A stretch of DNA of 32,003 nucleotides from Melioribacteraceae bacterium (GTDB taxonomy: Bacteria; Bacteroidota; Ignavibacteria; Ignavibacteriales; Melioribacteraceae): NCBI GenBank assembly GCA_021647785.1, contig JAKIUC010000055.1, positions 1 to 32,003 on the forward strand, in the 5' to 3' direction. Of the stretch, positions 7,171-15,378 are shown piece after piece (the first letter of the stretch is position 1; each line of letters starts with the position of its first letter). Made by a program: the position numbers and the translations under genes. The notes beneath the pieces were generated by a model that saw nothing but the letters and a program-made list of their open reading frames with translations, was not told where the DNA came from and did no database searches.

Positions 7171-8007
7171 TTACTCTGTGTTTTTTATTACAATTATATC
7201 TACTCTTCTATTTTTTGCTCTACCTTCGGGTGTCGAGTTATCATCAATAGGGTTATACTCGGCATACCCAACTACTGATACCTTATCCGGGTCAATATTT
7301 TCTGTCTCTATTAAATAGTAAGCAGTATTTAATGCACGTGATATAGAGAGGTGCCAATTTGATGGAAACTGTGCAGTATGTATCTGCACATTATCAGTAT
7401 GTCCTTCCACTCTAATATCATTTGGTATTTTTTTTATGATACTAGCTACTAAACTTAATACTTCTTTAGCTCTTATGCTCAAATCAGCAGCACCCGAAAC
7501 AAATAAAATATCATCAAGAATCCGAATTGTAACTCCACGCTGATTGTCTTCAATTGATACTGATCTATCTAATTCATTAATATTAATAATTTCATTTAAT
7601 TCACTCTTTAAAAATTCCATCGGGTTTATAGCTACTTCCTTACCCCTTTTAAGTTGAGTAGGAATATTAACATCAATTTTAAATTTCTCACTTCCAAAAA
7701 TGCTACCCATTGCTGTTGTCATTTTTTCATATTTTGCTGCATCAATATTAGAGATTGCATACAATATAATAAATAGAGCTAATAGCAGTGTAATTAAATC
7801 TGCATAAGTTATTAGATATCTATCAGCACCAGATTCATCATCATCTTCTAATTCCGAGAAATCTACAGTTCTAACATTTCTTTTTGTTCTTGTTGCGGAA
7901 GTAAGCTTACTAATCTCGTCTTCACGACCAGAGGTATTTCCCCGCTCATCATCCCGAGGGTTCCTTCCAGTGCTACTTCCATCATCTGTTTTTCGTTTAA
8001 GTGGCAT
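7171..8007 (-). CDS. motB: Second MotB-type stator protein
   Basis: 278 residues with a MotB architecture: membrane helix at about 63-85 with ion-binding D70 in YLITYADLITLLLALF, then a C-terminal OmpA-like peptidoglycan-binding domain (about 150-278; VEGHTDNVQ, the SISRALNTAYYL helix and NRRVDIIV). It resembles the Bacillus-type MotB more than the first set does. The cytoplasmic tail before the helix is about 62 residues, long for MotB and rich in Asp, Glu, Arg, Ser and Thr. Residues 1-48 of that tail are encoded within the 3' end of the upstream motA in another frame. No in-frame ATG, GTG or TTG lies between the first ATG and the membrane helix, so the long overlap seems unavoidable. The ribosome site is weak (A-rich), as expected for coupled translation. 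Confidence 0.88.
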   Translation of the reverse strand: MPLKRKTDDGSSTGRNPRDDERGNTSGREDEISKLTSATRTKRNVRTVDFSELEDDDESGADRYLITYADLITLLLALFIILYAISNIDAAKYEKMTTAMGSIFGSEKFKIDVNIPTQLKRGKEVAINPMEFLKSELNEIININELDRSVSIEDNQRGVTIRILDDILFVSGAADLSIRAKEVLSLVASIIKKIPNDIRVEGHTDNVQIHTAQFPSNWHLSISRALNTAYYLIETENIDPDKVSVVGYAEYNPIDDNSTPEGRAKNRRVDIIVIKNTE

Positions 8008-8642
8008 TTTTTTAATTTATCGCTAATTGGTAACCAAAGTAAATTTGCACTTAACACACCCCAAAGAGTAGCAATAAATGCAGTTGCAATATTTCTTATT
8101 AATATATTTGGGTCGGAGCCAACATTTGCCAATGTTAATATCAAAGCCATTACTGTTCCGAGAATTCCCATTGTGGGGGCATAACCTCCCATCTTAGAAA
8201 AAATAGAAGCATTACTATAATGCCTCTCCTTCATAATTTTCATCTCTAAAAGAGCTATACTTTCAATTGTTTCAACTGTTGCACCATCAATTAAAAAGCG
8301 GATTAGTTTTTTAGGAAAAATATAGTCCAGCTTGTACATATCTTCTTCAATTGAAAGCAAACCTTTTTTTCTAGTTTTAACAGATAAATCATAATAAATA
8401 GTTATCAATTTTCTGGTGTCAAACTTTGCTGGAAAATATGCTACTTTCATAAGTTTGAAAATTTTTAAGAACTCATCCAAACCAAAACCAATAATTATAG
8501 CTGCAAAAGTTCCGCCAAAAACAATTAGTATTGGGGCAATAAGGAAAAGAGCTTCACTACTTCCTCCTTCCAATAAGTAGGAACCAAAAACTACACCAAT
8601 ACCGAGAACGAGTCCAAATAAAGCACCGTACTTTCTCATCAT
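7863..8642 (-). CDS. motA: Second MotA-type stator protein
   Basis: 259 residues, the usual length of the shorter MotA class. Two N-terminal helices (about 8-24 and 32-53), a cytoplasmic loop, then the conserved MGGYAPTMGILGTVMALI (about 151-168) and the fourth helix ending in the ANLLWLPISDKLKK stretch. The C-terminal tail EGTLGMMSGEIPLVVKTRL matches the typical MotA ending, so the stop at 7863 is real even though it lies 145 nt inside motB. The start overlaps the flgL stop in an ATGATGA arrangement (ATG at 8642 or 8639). With the second MotB it forms an alternative stator, perhaps for another ion or load. Confidence 0.92.
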   Translation of the reverse strand: MMRKYGALFGLVLGIGVVFGSYLLEGGSSEALFLIAPILIVFGGTFAAIIIGFGLDEFLKIFKLMKVAYFPAKFDTRKLITIYYDLSVKTRKKGLLSIEEDMYKLDYIFPKKLIRFLIDGATVETIESIALLEMKIMKERHYSNASIFSKMGGYAPTMGILGTVMALILTLANVGSDPNILIRNIATAFIATLWGVLSANLLWLPISDKLKKCHLNEKQMMEVALEGTLGMMSGEIPLVVKTRLVSLLPQQEQKEMLEL

Positions 8643-9532
8643 AAGAAATCCAACAACGACCTTGTTAAAAACATTGAAGACATTTTGTAAGAGAGCTGCA
8701 AACTGTAATCATAATTTTGCAGTTCAATAGTTGCTGCAGCCAAATCAATTTCACTCTCTTTAGAAATTAAACTTTCCAATGTTAAAATTTGATTTGCAGA
8801 AATCACTTTTGTATCAATTAGTTTGTTAGAAATATTACCAGCCTCAGAGAGATAATCGCGAACATTATTCCCAAAATTTTCCACAAAGGAAACATCTGCA
8901 TCTGTTGGTTTAGTTCCACTATTTAAATTGTCTCTTATTTCAATTAACTTATTAAAAATATCTGTTCCATCAATAGCACCAAATAAATCGGAGCCAGAAA
9001 CATTTAATTTCTGCGTTATATTTTTTGAAATTTTCACACGTCTATCACCAGAAACATCGGTTGCTTTTAACTCAATTGCCGATAAATCTGTTGTAAAACC
9101 ATAAGGAACAGTAGAATCATCTGTACCTCCAAAAACAAACTGTCCATTAAATTCAATATTTGCCGCTTCAAGAATAATATTTAGTGAAGTATCAATTTGA
9201 TTTGCAAAAGATTTCAAATTTCCATCATTACTCGGATTTTTAGTTTCAGCTAAATTTACAAGTATCTTTGTTGTTTCATCTAAAATATATTCTAAGCCTC
9301 TCATGCTTTCTTCTATAAAGGCAAGACTATTATCGGCATTTCCTATGAAATCTTTAGTTTGAGTAATGGTACTTCTGAACCGCATAATTTTAGCAGTACC
9401 AGAAGGTGAATCGGACGGACTATTAATTTTATTATTACTCGCTATTTGAGTTTGAAGTCTTTCCATTTGTGTTTTGGAATTATTCAAATTGCGAAGAAAA
9501 TTACTCTGTAACATAGAATCTGAAATACGCAT
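8639..9532 (-). CDS. flgL: Flagellar hook-associated protein 3 (FlgL)
   Basis: 297 residues, typical for FlgL. The N-terminal coiled-coil segment MRISDSMLQSNFLRNLN and the following NSKTQMERLQTQIASNNKI with SPSDSPSGTAK are the flagellin-like D0/D1 helices of HAP3. The C-terminal helix closes with LQNYDYSLQLSYKMSSMFLTR. FlgL forms the second ring of the hook-filament junction, distal to FlgK, and is exported by the flagellar type III system, consistent with no signal peptide. It is 3 nt after flgK and overlaps the following motA start by 4 nt. Confidence 0.94.
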   Translation of the reverse strand: MRISDSMLQSNFLRNLNNSKTQMERLQTQIASNNKINSPSDSPSGTAKIMRFRSTITQTKDFIGNADNSLAFIEESMRGLEYILDETTKILVNLAETKNPSNDGNLKSFANQIDTSLNIILEAANIEFNGQFVFGGTDDSTVPYGFTTDLSAIELKATDVSGDRRVKISKNITQKLNVSGSDLFGAIDGTDIFNKLIEIRDNLNSGTKPTDADVSFVENFGNNVRDYLSEAGNISNKLIDTKVISANQILTLESLISKESEIDLAAATIELQNYDYSLQLSYKMSSMFLTRSLLDFL

Positions 9533-9535
9533 AAT

Positions 9536-10894
9536 TTACACCAGTGTCATTAATGTATCTAACATTTCATCTGCCATTCTAATAAGTTTTGCAGATGCTT
9601 CATAAGCTTTTTGATATTTAAGTACATTCATCATCTCTTCATCAACCGATACTGCCGAAATTGAATCTTTTTGATTATTTAGCTGTTGTAAAACCAACGA
9701 CCCCGATTCGGCTAATCGATCCACATTTTGTTTTTCGCTTCCTACTTCACTAATTAGTGTTGAATAGACATCTATTAGCCTTGCTCCATCTAAAACATCT
9801 TCATTGCCAATTTCAAAAAGCTGAATAGCCATATCTCCATTACCAGAAGTACCATCACTTGAAACGGCAATTTTATTATTATCATTTAAAATTTCATCTG
9901 TTATTTTAAGTTCGCCATTTTCATAACTCTCAAAAAAGTTAAATCCCGTTAGCGGGGTATCATCCAAATTATAACCTGTACTATGTACTGCATTTACAGA
10001 TGTCATAAGCTGATTGATTATGGAATCTAACTTAGTCTGGTATGCTGGTATTTTGTTCGAGAAAACATCAACCAAAGCACCCATTTCACCGCTATTTAAC
10101 GCAACCTCTTTTCCCCCTTCAATAGAAACCATAGCAATGTTACCTTCAGTGGTACTCATTTCAAATTGAGTAACACTTCCTTTATCTACAGCAAACACAC
10201 CACCAATTGAAATGTTTACAGTCTCATCCTGTTCATAGTTTACAGATATATTTACAAGTTTACTTAAGTCATCCACTAAGCTGTCTCGCTTATCCATCAA
10301 GTCATTTGCATTCTGACCAATTGCGCGTGCTTCCGATATTTGCTTATTAATGCTCTGAATTCCACTCAGGTTATTATTAACTTCTCTTACTTTATCTCTA
10401 AATTCATTATAAATTGAGCCTCTAATAATTTGAAAGCTTTCATTAATATCTCCTACTTTGGAAGCCAAATTTTGAGCAGAATAAACTACATTGCCTCTTA
10501 GGGCAGATGAAGTTGGGTTAGCCGATAGTTCACTCCAGGAACTAAAGAACTGCCCCATAAGATTAGAAATTCCAAGATCTGATGGTTCATTAAATACGTT
10601 TTCTACTTGACTTAAAAGAAATGAACTTCTCTCATTAAAAGCAAATTTTTGGTTATTACTTGTTATTTGGCTTTCGGTGAGGGAGTTTCTAATTCTCTCT
10701 ATGTCGTCCATCTTTACTCCGCTGCCCCACGTTATACCTGCATATTGTTGAGTTCTTGAAGTTGATATAATTGCCCGCTGCCTTCTGTAATCGGGGTTTC
10801 CAACATTGGCAATATTATTAGCAGCTACATCCATTGACTTTTGGTATGTTTGCATGCTTCTTCGCGATATGTCAAATAATCTACTAATTGCCAT
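9536..10894 (-). CDS. flgK: Flagellar hook-associated protein 1 (FlgK)
   Basis: 452 residues, within the usual range of about 450-550. The N-terminus has the rod/hook family motif, here SMDVAANNIANVGNPDYRRQ (about 19-38). The C-terminal D0 helix VSVDEEMMNVLKYQKAYEAS is diagnostic for FlgK. A central segment (about 140-330) carries the variable domain. FlgK is the first hook-associated ring at the hook-filament junction and is exported by the flagellar type III system with FlgN as chaperone, encoded directly upstream with a one-base overlap. Confidence 0.95.
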   Translation of the reverse strand: MAISRLFDISRRSMQTYQKSMDVAANNIANVGNPDYRRQRAIISTSRTQQYAGITWGSGVKMDDIERIRNSLTESQITSNNQKFAFNERSSFLLSQVENVFNEPSDLGISNLMGQFFSSWSELSANPTSSALRGNVVYSAQNLASKVGDINESFQIIRGSIYNEFRDKVREVNNNLSGIQSINKQISEARAIGQNANDLMDKRDSLVDDLSKLVNISVNYEQDETVNISIGGVFAVDKGSVTQFEMSTTEGNIAMVSIEGGKEVALNSGEMGALVDVFSNKIPAYQTKLDSIINQLMTSVNAVHSTGYNLDDTPLTGFNFFESYENGELKITDEILNDNNKIAVSSDGTSGNGDMAIQLFEIGNEDVLDGARLIDVYSTLISEVGSEKQNVDRLAESGSLVLQQLNNQKDSISAVSVDEEMMNVLKYQKAYEASAKLIRMADEMLDTLMTLV

Positions 10895-11355
10895 TATATT
10901 TTTCTATCTATTAATGATGTTTTTCGTGATTTAAGCAGCAGTGAAATTGTCTCTTTAACCAAACTACTTGCGTGTTCAATCAAAAACCGATTTTGGTGGT
11001 TCAATCCAGTCAATTCCTTAACTCGATTTCTAACCTTTAATCTTAACTCATTTATTTTTTTCAGCTTATCGGGGTTAAACAATTCTTTATACTCATTTAC
11101 TAATATTGATAGTATTCTTGGTTTGCCATTCTCTTTTAATGAGTTAATTTCAAATAATCTGCTAACTAATTTTTGCTGACTTCTACTAATTTTATCTAAG
11201 TTTGAAAGAAGTGTAGATTCATTTGCATTAACTCTCTCGAGACCACCAAAATCGTTTTGTACAATTACTTTCTGTTTAAACTTTGCTGCACTAATTAAGG
11301 ATAGAATTATTTTATCTTCCTTCTGCAACATATCATATAATTCTTTTTCCATCAT
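10894..11355 (-). CDS. flgN: FlgN-like export chaperone
   Basis: About 153 residues, nearly all helical and charged, the size and character of FlgN, the chaperone of FlgK and FlgL. Segments such as LYDMLQKEDKIILSLISAA (about 5-23) and the heptad-like LLSNLDKISRSQQKLVSRLF fit the coiled-coil FlgN fold. Sequence conservation in this family is low, so the call leans on size, helices and position directly before flgK. An open frame reaches a TTG at 11370, but GGGAGG lies over that codon. The ATG at 11355, overlapping the flgJ stop as ATGA and about 7 nt after the ribosome site, is the better start; ATG 11352 is also possible. Confidence 0.75.
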   Translation of the reverse strand: MMEKELYDMLQKEDKIILSLISAAKFKQKVIVQNDFGGLERVNANESTLLSNLDKISRSQQKLVSRLFEINSLKENGKPRILSILVNEYKELFNPDKLKKINELRLKVRNRVKELTGLNHQNRFLIEHASSLVKETISLLLKSRKTSLIDRKI

Positions 11356-12164
11356 GATTCTTCCTCCCAATATTTTAAATAACCTTTAACTCTATTGATG
11401 TAATTTTTTGTCTCCTCAAATGGAGGAATACCATTGTACTTTTTAACATTTCCAGGACCAGCATTATAAGCGGCAAGCGATAACTCGAGATCACCTTCAA
11501 AATTTTTCAACATTTTTGATAAATATTTTGCCCCGCCAAAAATATTATCTCTGGGGTTCCAAACATCTTTTACATTCATATCAGAAGCTGTTGAATCGAT
11601 TAATTGCATTAGCCCCTTTGCATTAGCACTCGATATGGCTTTCGGGTTAGCCGCTGATTCAGTTAAAATAACTGAGCGAATTAAATTTTCATCAATATTA
11701 AATGTTTTAGAAGCATTGCTAATTATATTATCGTATTTCTTTAATCTATCTATCGAGCCTTTGCTTGGTGATATCGATTCTGAAGTATTGTTAAAATCTC
11801 TTTTAATTTTTCCTATCCCTTCGCTCTTAATTTCTTGTTTTATTTTATTCATATCTAAATTTTCGCCGATAACATTTTTGTAAATCATATCAGCCAAACC
11901 AAGCGATTTACTCTTACTAATATATGATGCTAATTCAGTTTCAAATATTGTATCAAAATAATCTCCGCCAAAACTCTCTTCGCCAAACATTCCGCCGGTA
12001 GTTTTATTCATACTCTTTAACATCATCGAGGTTAGCATACTCTCAAAATCTTGTGCAGCTTTAGCGAGTTTTGCTTTCTCTCTTGGTGTATGGGTAGTTT
12101 CAATAACCGGAGTTTCAGTAAAATGCTTTACGTTGTTCGTTATTTTTAATCCAATGTTGCTCAT
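11352..12164 (-). CDS. flgJ: FlgJ rod-cap domain fused to SLT lytic transglycosylase
   Basis: 270 residues in two parts. Residues about 28-100 are the FlgJ N-terminal rod-binding domain (KAAQDFESMLTSMMLKSM, then GGDYFDTIFETELASYIS and GLADMIY). Residues about 140-270 are a Slt-type (GH23) lytic transglycosylase: catalytic E169 in ILTESAANPKAIS, GLMQL at 184, AAYNAGPGNV at 231 and NYINRV at 254. The enterobacterial FlgJ carries a glucosaminidase instead, and many bacteria split the two functions. The protein would scaffold rod assembly in the periplasm and open peptidoglycan for the rod. There is no Sec signal, in keeping with export through the flagellar apparatus. The start overlaps the flgI stop by one base. 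Confidence 0.92.
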   Translation of the reverse strand: MSNIGLKITNNVKHFTETPVIETTHTPREKAKLAKAAQDFESMLTSMMLKSMNKTTGGMFGEESFGGDYFDTIFETELASYISKSKSLGLADMIYKNVIGENLDMNKIKQEIKSEGIGKIKRDFNNTSESISPSKGSIDRLKKYDNIISNASKTFNIDENLIRSVILTESAANPKAISSANAKGLMQLIDSTASDMNVKDVWNPRDNIFGGAKYLSKMLKNFEGDLELSLAAYNAGPGNVKKYNGIPPFEETKNYINRVKGYLKYWEEES

Positions 12165-13264
12165 TATATAATCACCAATTCTGCTACTAATGCACCCGAT
12201 TCTTTTAGAGCCTGAAATATTGAAATAATATCCTGCGGTGAAACTTTTAATGAATTTAATGCTGCTGCAACTTCCTGAACATTTGATGCACCATTTATAG
12301 CAATTGTTCTAGCAGTATCTTCAGTAACTTTAGGTACAAGATTATTAAAGAATACTGTTCTTCCCGTTCTTGCAAAAGCTCCAGGCTGCGATATTACCGG
12401 CATCGATTTTACATCAATATTTAGGTTTCCGTGAGTAATGCTAACCGGCATAATTTTAACGTGTGCACCGGCAACAACTGTACCTGTTCTTTCGTTCAGC
12501 ACAACTTTTGCAATATAATCTATCATCACTTCCAGAGATTCAAGTTCTGATAAAAATTGAATCACATTCTCCTGTCTATCTGCTGGAATTGCAACAACAA
12601 TCTCCGAGGCATCATTCGCTTTTGCTGTGCTTGTTCCAAAAGTAGAATTAATAATATTAATAACATTATTTGCCGTTGTTAAATCCGGAGTCTTTAGAAA
12701 CAGACTTAGTCCGCTTGAGTAATCTACTGCCGGATTCATATCTCTTTTTAATATACCCCCTCTTGGAATTCTACCAGCAGCCGTATGGTTCTTTCCAACT
12801 CTACCACCAGAAGATGTTTGAACATCATAACCACCAACAGACATAGGACCTTGAGCAAAGCCATATACTTCACCATTCAATCCGGAGAGTGGAGTCATTA
12901 GCAGCGTGCCGCCTGCTAAACTTTTTGAATCGCCTAAGGATGATACATTGATATCGAACTTAGCCCCAGCTTTTAAGAATGAATTTAATGTTGCTGTAAT
13001 CATAACTGCTGCTACATTTTTAGTTTTTAATTGTTCTTGAGAAACAGTTATTCCAAATCGTTTTAACATACTGGTTACTGACTGTATGGTAAATGTTGAA
13101 CGATAGCTATCGCCAGTACCAGCAAGACCAACAACTAAACCGTAACCAATAATTTGTTCTTCTTCACTACCAGAGAGATAAGCAATATCCTTTATCCGTT
13201 GTGCTGACAAACTAACTTGCCAAAACAAAATCATCGTGAATATGTATAAAATTATCTTTTTCAT
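12164..13264 (-). CDS. flgI: Flagellar P-ring protein FlgI
   Basis: 366 residues, the standard length. A Sec signal peptide (about 1-21, ending VSLSAQ) is followed by RIKDIAYLSG and the highly conserved GYGLVVGLAGTGDS (about 41-54). Other family stretches are AAVMITATL, DINVSSLGDSKSLAGGTLL and VVAGAHVKIMPVSITHGNL. FlgI assembles into the P ring around the distal rod in the periplasm, with FlgA as chaperone and FlgH forming the L ring above it. It follows flgH by 34 nt, one of the longest gaps within the operon. Confidence 0.97.
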   Translation of the reverse strand: MKKIILYIFTMILFWQVSLSAQRIKDIAYLSGSEEEQIIGYGLVVGLAGTGDSYRSTFTIQSVTSMLKRFGITVSQEQLKTKNVAAVMITATLNSFLKAGAKFDINVSSLGDSKSLAGGTLLMTPLSGLNGEVYGFAQGPMSVGGYDVQTSSGGRVGKNHTAAGRIPRGGILKRDMNPAVDYSSGLSLFLKTPDLTTANNVINIINSTFGTSTAKANDASEIVVAIPADRQENVIQFLSELESLEVMIDYIAKVVLNERTGTVVAGAHVKIMPVSITHGNLNIDVKSMPVISQPGAFARTGRTVFFNNLVPKVTEDTARTIAINGASNVQEVAAALNSLKVSPQDIISIFQALKESGALVAELVII

Positions 13265-13298
13265 TTTATTAACCTTTTATACTTTTTAGCTTTCTCTT

Positions 13299-13868
13299 TT
13301 AAAATAACCAGTGAAATAATTTTGTTACCCAACCAGGGGACTGTACTCTATCAATCTGTCCACTTCCTTCAAGAATAATTTCTGCATCAGAGATGTTGTA
13401 AGAAAGCACAGAATTATCAGCCTGAATATCAGATGGACGAACAATTCCACTAATTGAAATTAGTTGTTCTTCCCCGTTAATAGATATTTTTCGTTTACCA
13501 GTAATTCTCATATTACCATTTGAAAAAACAGTATCGATGGTTGCACTAATTTTTGTTTTAAATATACCTCTGCTTGATGTTGCTCCTCTTCCTTCAAAAT
13601 CACTTGTAGTACCTAAATCCACAGTACCACCAGGTAGGGGATTACCAAACGCATCACCCGAAAAACTTGCACCAATTTCACTATCTCTCGAAGTAGTAGT
13701 ACGTGCATCGTTTGTTGCTTGCGATGATTCAACAACTACTATTGTTATTGCATCACCAACTTGATTAGCCTTTTCATCCGAAAAAAGAGAATTGAAAGAA
13801 TTCATTCTCATATCTTGTGCAGATAGAGTTATTGTAAATAGCAGTAATAATATTATTGTCTTATTCAT
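13299..13868 (-). CDS. flgH: Flagellar L-ring protein FlgH without lipobox
   Basis: 189 residues from the ATG at 13868, which has AAGGATAT just upstream; an open frame reaches 13913 but has no such site. Family signatures are SLFSDEKANQVGDAITIVV (about 28-46), SSRGIFKTKISATI, NGNMRITGKRKISINGEEQ, ISGIVRPSDIQADNSVLS and the close GWVTKLFHWLF. FlgH forms the L ring in the outer membrane. The protein is shorter than the usual 220-240, and its signal peptide (MNKTIILLLLFTITLSAQD) has no Cys after the hydrophobic core, whereas well-studied FlgH proteins are lipoproteins. The upstream extension contains a Cys but not in lipobox context. Confidence 0.93.
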   Translation of the reverse strand: MNKTIILLLLFTITLSAQDMRMNSFNSLFSDEKANQVGDAITIVVVESSQATNDARTTTSRDSEIGASFSGDAFGNPLPGGTVDLGTTSDFEGRGATSSRGIFKTKISATIDTVFSNGNMRITGKRKISINGEEQLISISGIVRPSDIQADNSVLSYNISDAEIILEGSGQIDRVQSPGWVTKLFHWLF

Positions 13869-13916
13869 TTGTATATCCTTTCCGCCTTTTGCGAAATTGT
13901 TGCATTGTTTCATAAT

Positions 13917-14564
13917 TCACTCAATTATTAAAACATTTTTATAATCAATTACTTCCGCTTTATAAATATCATTATCCTTTGTGCGTATTCTTATAACATC
14001 GCCTATGCTTCCTTCTTGTCGCGAAAAAGCACTAAATGATATTAGAACATTCCCAATAATTGATGCAGCCCTAACTTTATCGCCAGGGAAAATAACAGGC
14101 ATATTTTCTATACTCTCGGTAGTTAAAATATCACCCTTCCTTATATTGCGTCCGGCTCTTGCACCAATTACTTCTCCTAACGAGGCTACAATATTTCCAC
14201 GTAATGCAGTAATCTCTTTTTCAACTAACTTAAAATCACTAACATTTATTGGGTCTCTTTTTTTTGTATCTTTTGTTGAGATATAAACTTTTTCGTAAAT
14301 TTTTATCCTAACTGATATTGTTGTTCGTTTCTTATTCCCCTTTTTATCAATTAAGTAAGCCGAAATATATGCAGTACTTCCAATTACATTTATACCATCA
14401 TCTTCATTAAAGTAAAGTTTATTTAATTCTTTTGGAGCTTTTACAACTTTGTATTCTACTCTTGAGTATTTACTAAACTCCTGTTCCAATCTGTTTTTAA
14501 TCTCCTTTGGAAGATCATCAACCGAAGTAATAAACGATAATATGTATATAAATAACATTAACAT
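13917..14564 (-). CDS. flgA: Flagellar P-ring assembly chaperone FlgA
   Basis: 215 residues, the usual size. A short hydrophobic N-terminus (MLMLFIYILSFITS) acts as signal peptide. The C-terminal half is an SAF-type domain: DPINVSDFKLVEKEI (about 104-118), VIGARAGRNIRKGDILT and the later SIGDVIRIRTKDNDIYKAEV. FlgA is a periplasmic chaperone for FlgI during P-ring assembly. It lies between flgG and flgH with gaps of 4 nt on the 5' side, next to its client flgI one gene on. The N-terminal half is poorly conserved, as usual. Confidence 0.92.
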   Translation of the reverse strand: MLMLFIYILSFITSVDDLPKEIKNRLEQEFSKYSRVEYKVVKAPKELNKLYFNEDDGINVIGSTAYISAYLIDKKGNKKRTTISVRIKIYEKVYISTKDTKKRDPINVSDFKLVEKEITALRGNIVASLGEVIGARAGRNIRKGDILTTESIENMPVIFPGDKVRAASIIGNVLISFSAFSRQEGSIGDVIRIRTKDNDIYKAEVIDYKNVLIIE

Positions 14565-14568
14565 TTTT

Positions 14569-15366
14569 TTATCTCTTAAGATTATTAGCCATTGTCATCA
14601 TCTCCTCAACCGTCTTCACAGTTTTGGAATTAATTTCGTAAGCTCTTTGTGCACTAATCATTGCAATCATCTCTTCAACAATATCCACGTTTGATGATTC
14701 TAAATACCCTTGGTGTATCTCACCAAATCCATTTTCTCCTCCAGTTCCAAAAATTGGAATACCAGAAGACTCAGTCTCCTCATAGAGATTATCACCAAGT
14801 GCTTTTAATCCGCCAGGGTTCATAAATCTAATTAATTCTATATCTCCCATTGAAAAAGACTTACCATCGGCTTCGGTAAGTTCTACTAGCCCATCTCTGC
14901 TTATACTTATAGATATTGTATCTTCCGAAAGTGATATTTCCGGTTCTAATGCATACCCCATCGAGGTTACTAATTGTCCATTAGCATTTACTTTAAAAGA
15001 GCCATCACGGGTATAAAGAAATGTTCCGTCCGATTTCCTAATCTGGAAAAAGCCCTCACCATTTATTGCTAAATCAAACTGGTTATATGTGGGCTGTATA
15101 TCACCCTGCTTAAATATCTTTTGAGTTGAAACTGGCTGCACACCATTTCCAATTTGAATTCTACTTTCATTTGTTTGCCCTTGAGGATTGGAAGAAGATG
15201 AAATAGTATTTGTTGGAACTTCCTGATACATTAAATCAGAAAATTCTGCTTTATTCTTTTTGAAAGCAGTTGTGTTCATATTTGCAATATTGTTTGAAAT
15301 AACTTCAATATTGTATTGCTGGGCAAACATCCCAGAAGCTGCTGTTCTTAATGATCTTGTTGACAT
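14569..15366 (-). CDS. flgG: Flagellar distal rod protein FlgG
   Basis: 265 residues, typical for FlgG (260-262). The N-terminal motif SLRTAASGMFAQQYNIEVIS and NNIANMNTTAFKKNKAEF, the specific FSDLMYQEV, then GNGVQPVSTQKIFKQGD (about 73-89) and DLAINGEGFF are strong family marks. It ends with ESSNVDIVEEMIAMISAQRA and YEINSKTVKTVEEMM, the C-terminal coiled coil. FlgG builds the distal rod that crosses the periplasm. The gene follows flgF by 12 nt. Confidence 0.97.
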   Translation of the reverse strand: MSTRSLRTAASGMFAQQYNIEVISNNIANMNTTAFKKNKAEFSDLMYQEVPTNTISSSSNPQGQTNESRIQIGNGVQPVSTQKIFKQGDIQPTYNQFDLAINGEGFFQIRKSDGTFLYTRDGSFKVNANGQLVTSMGYALEPEISLSEDTISISISRDGLVELTEADGKSFSMGDIELIRFMNPGGLKALGDNLYEETESSGIPIFGTGGENGFGEIHQGYLESSNVDIVEEMIAMISAQRAYEINSKTVKTVEEMMTMANNLKR

Positions 15367-15378
15367 AAATTCCTCCCC

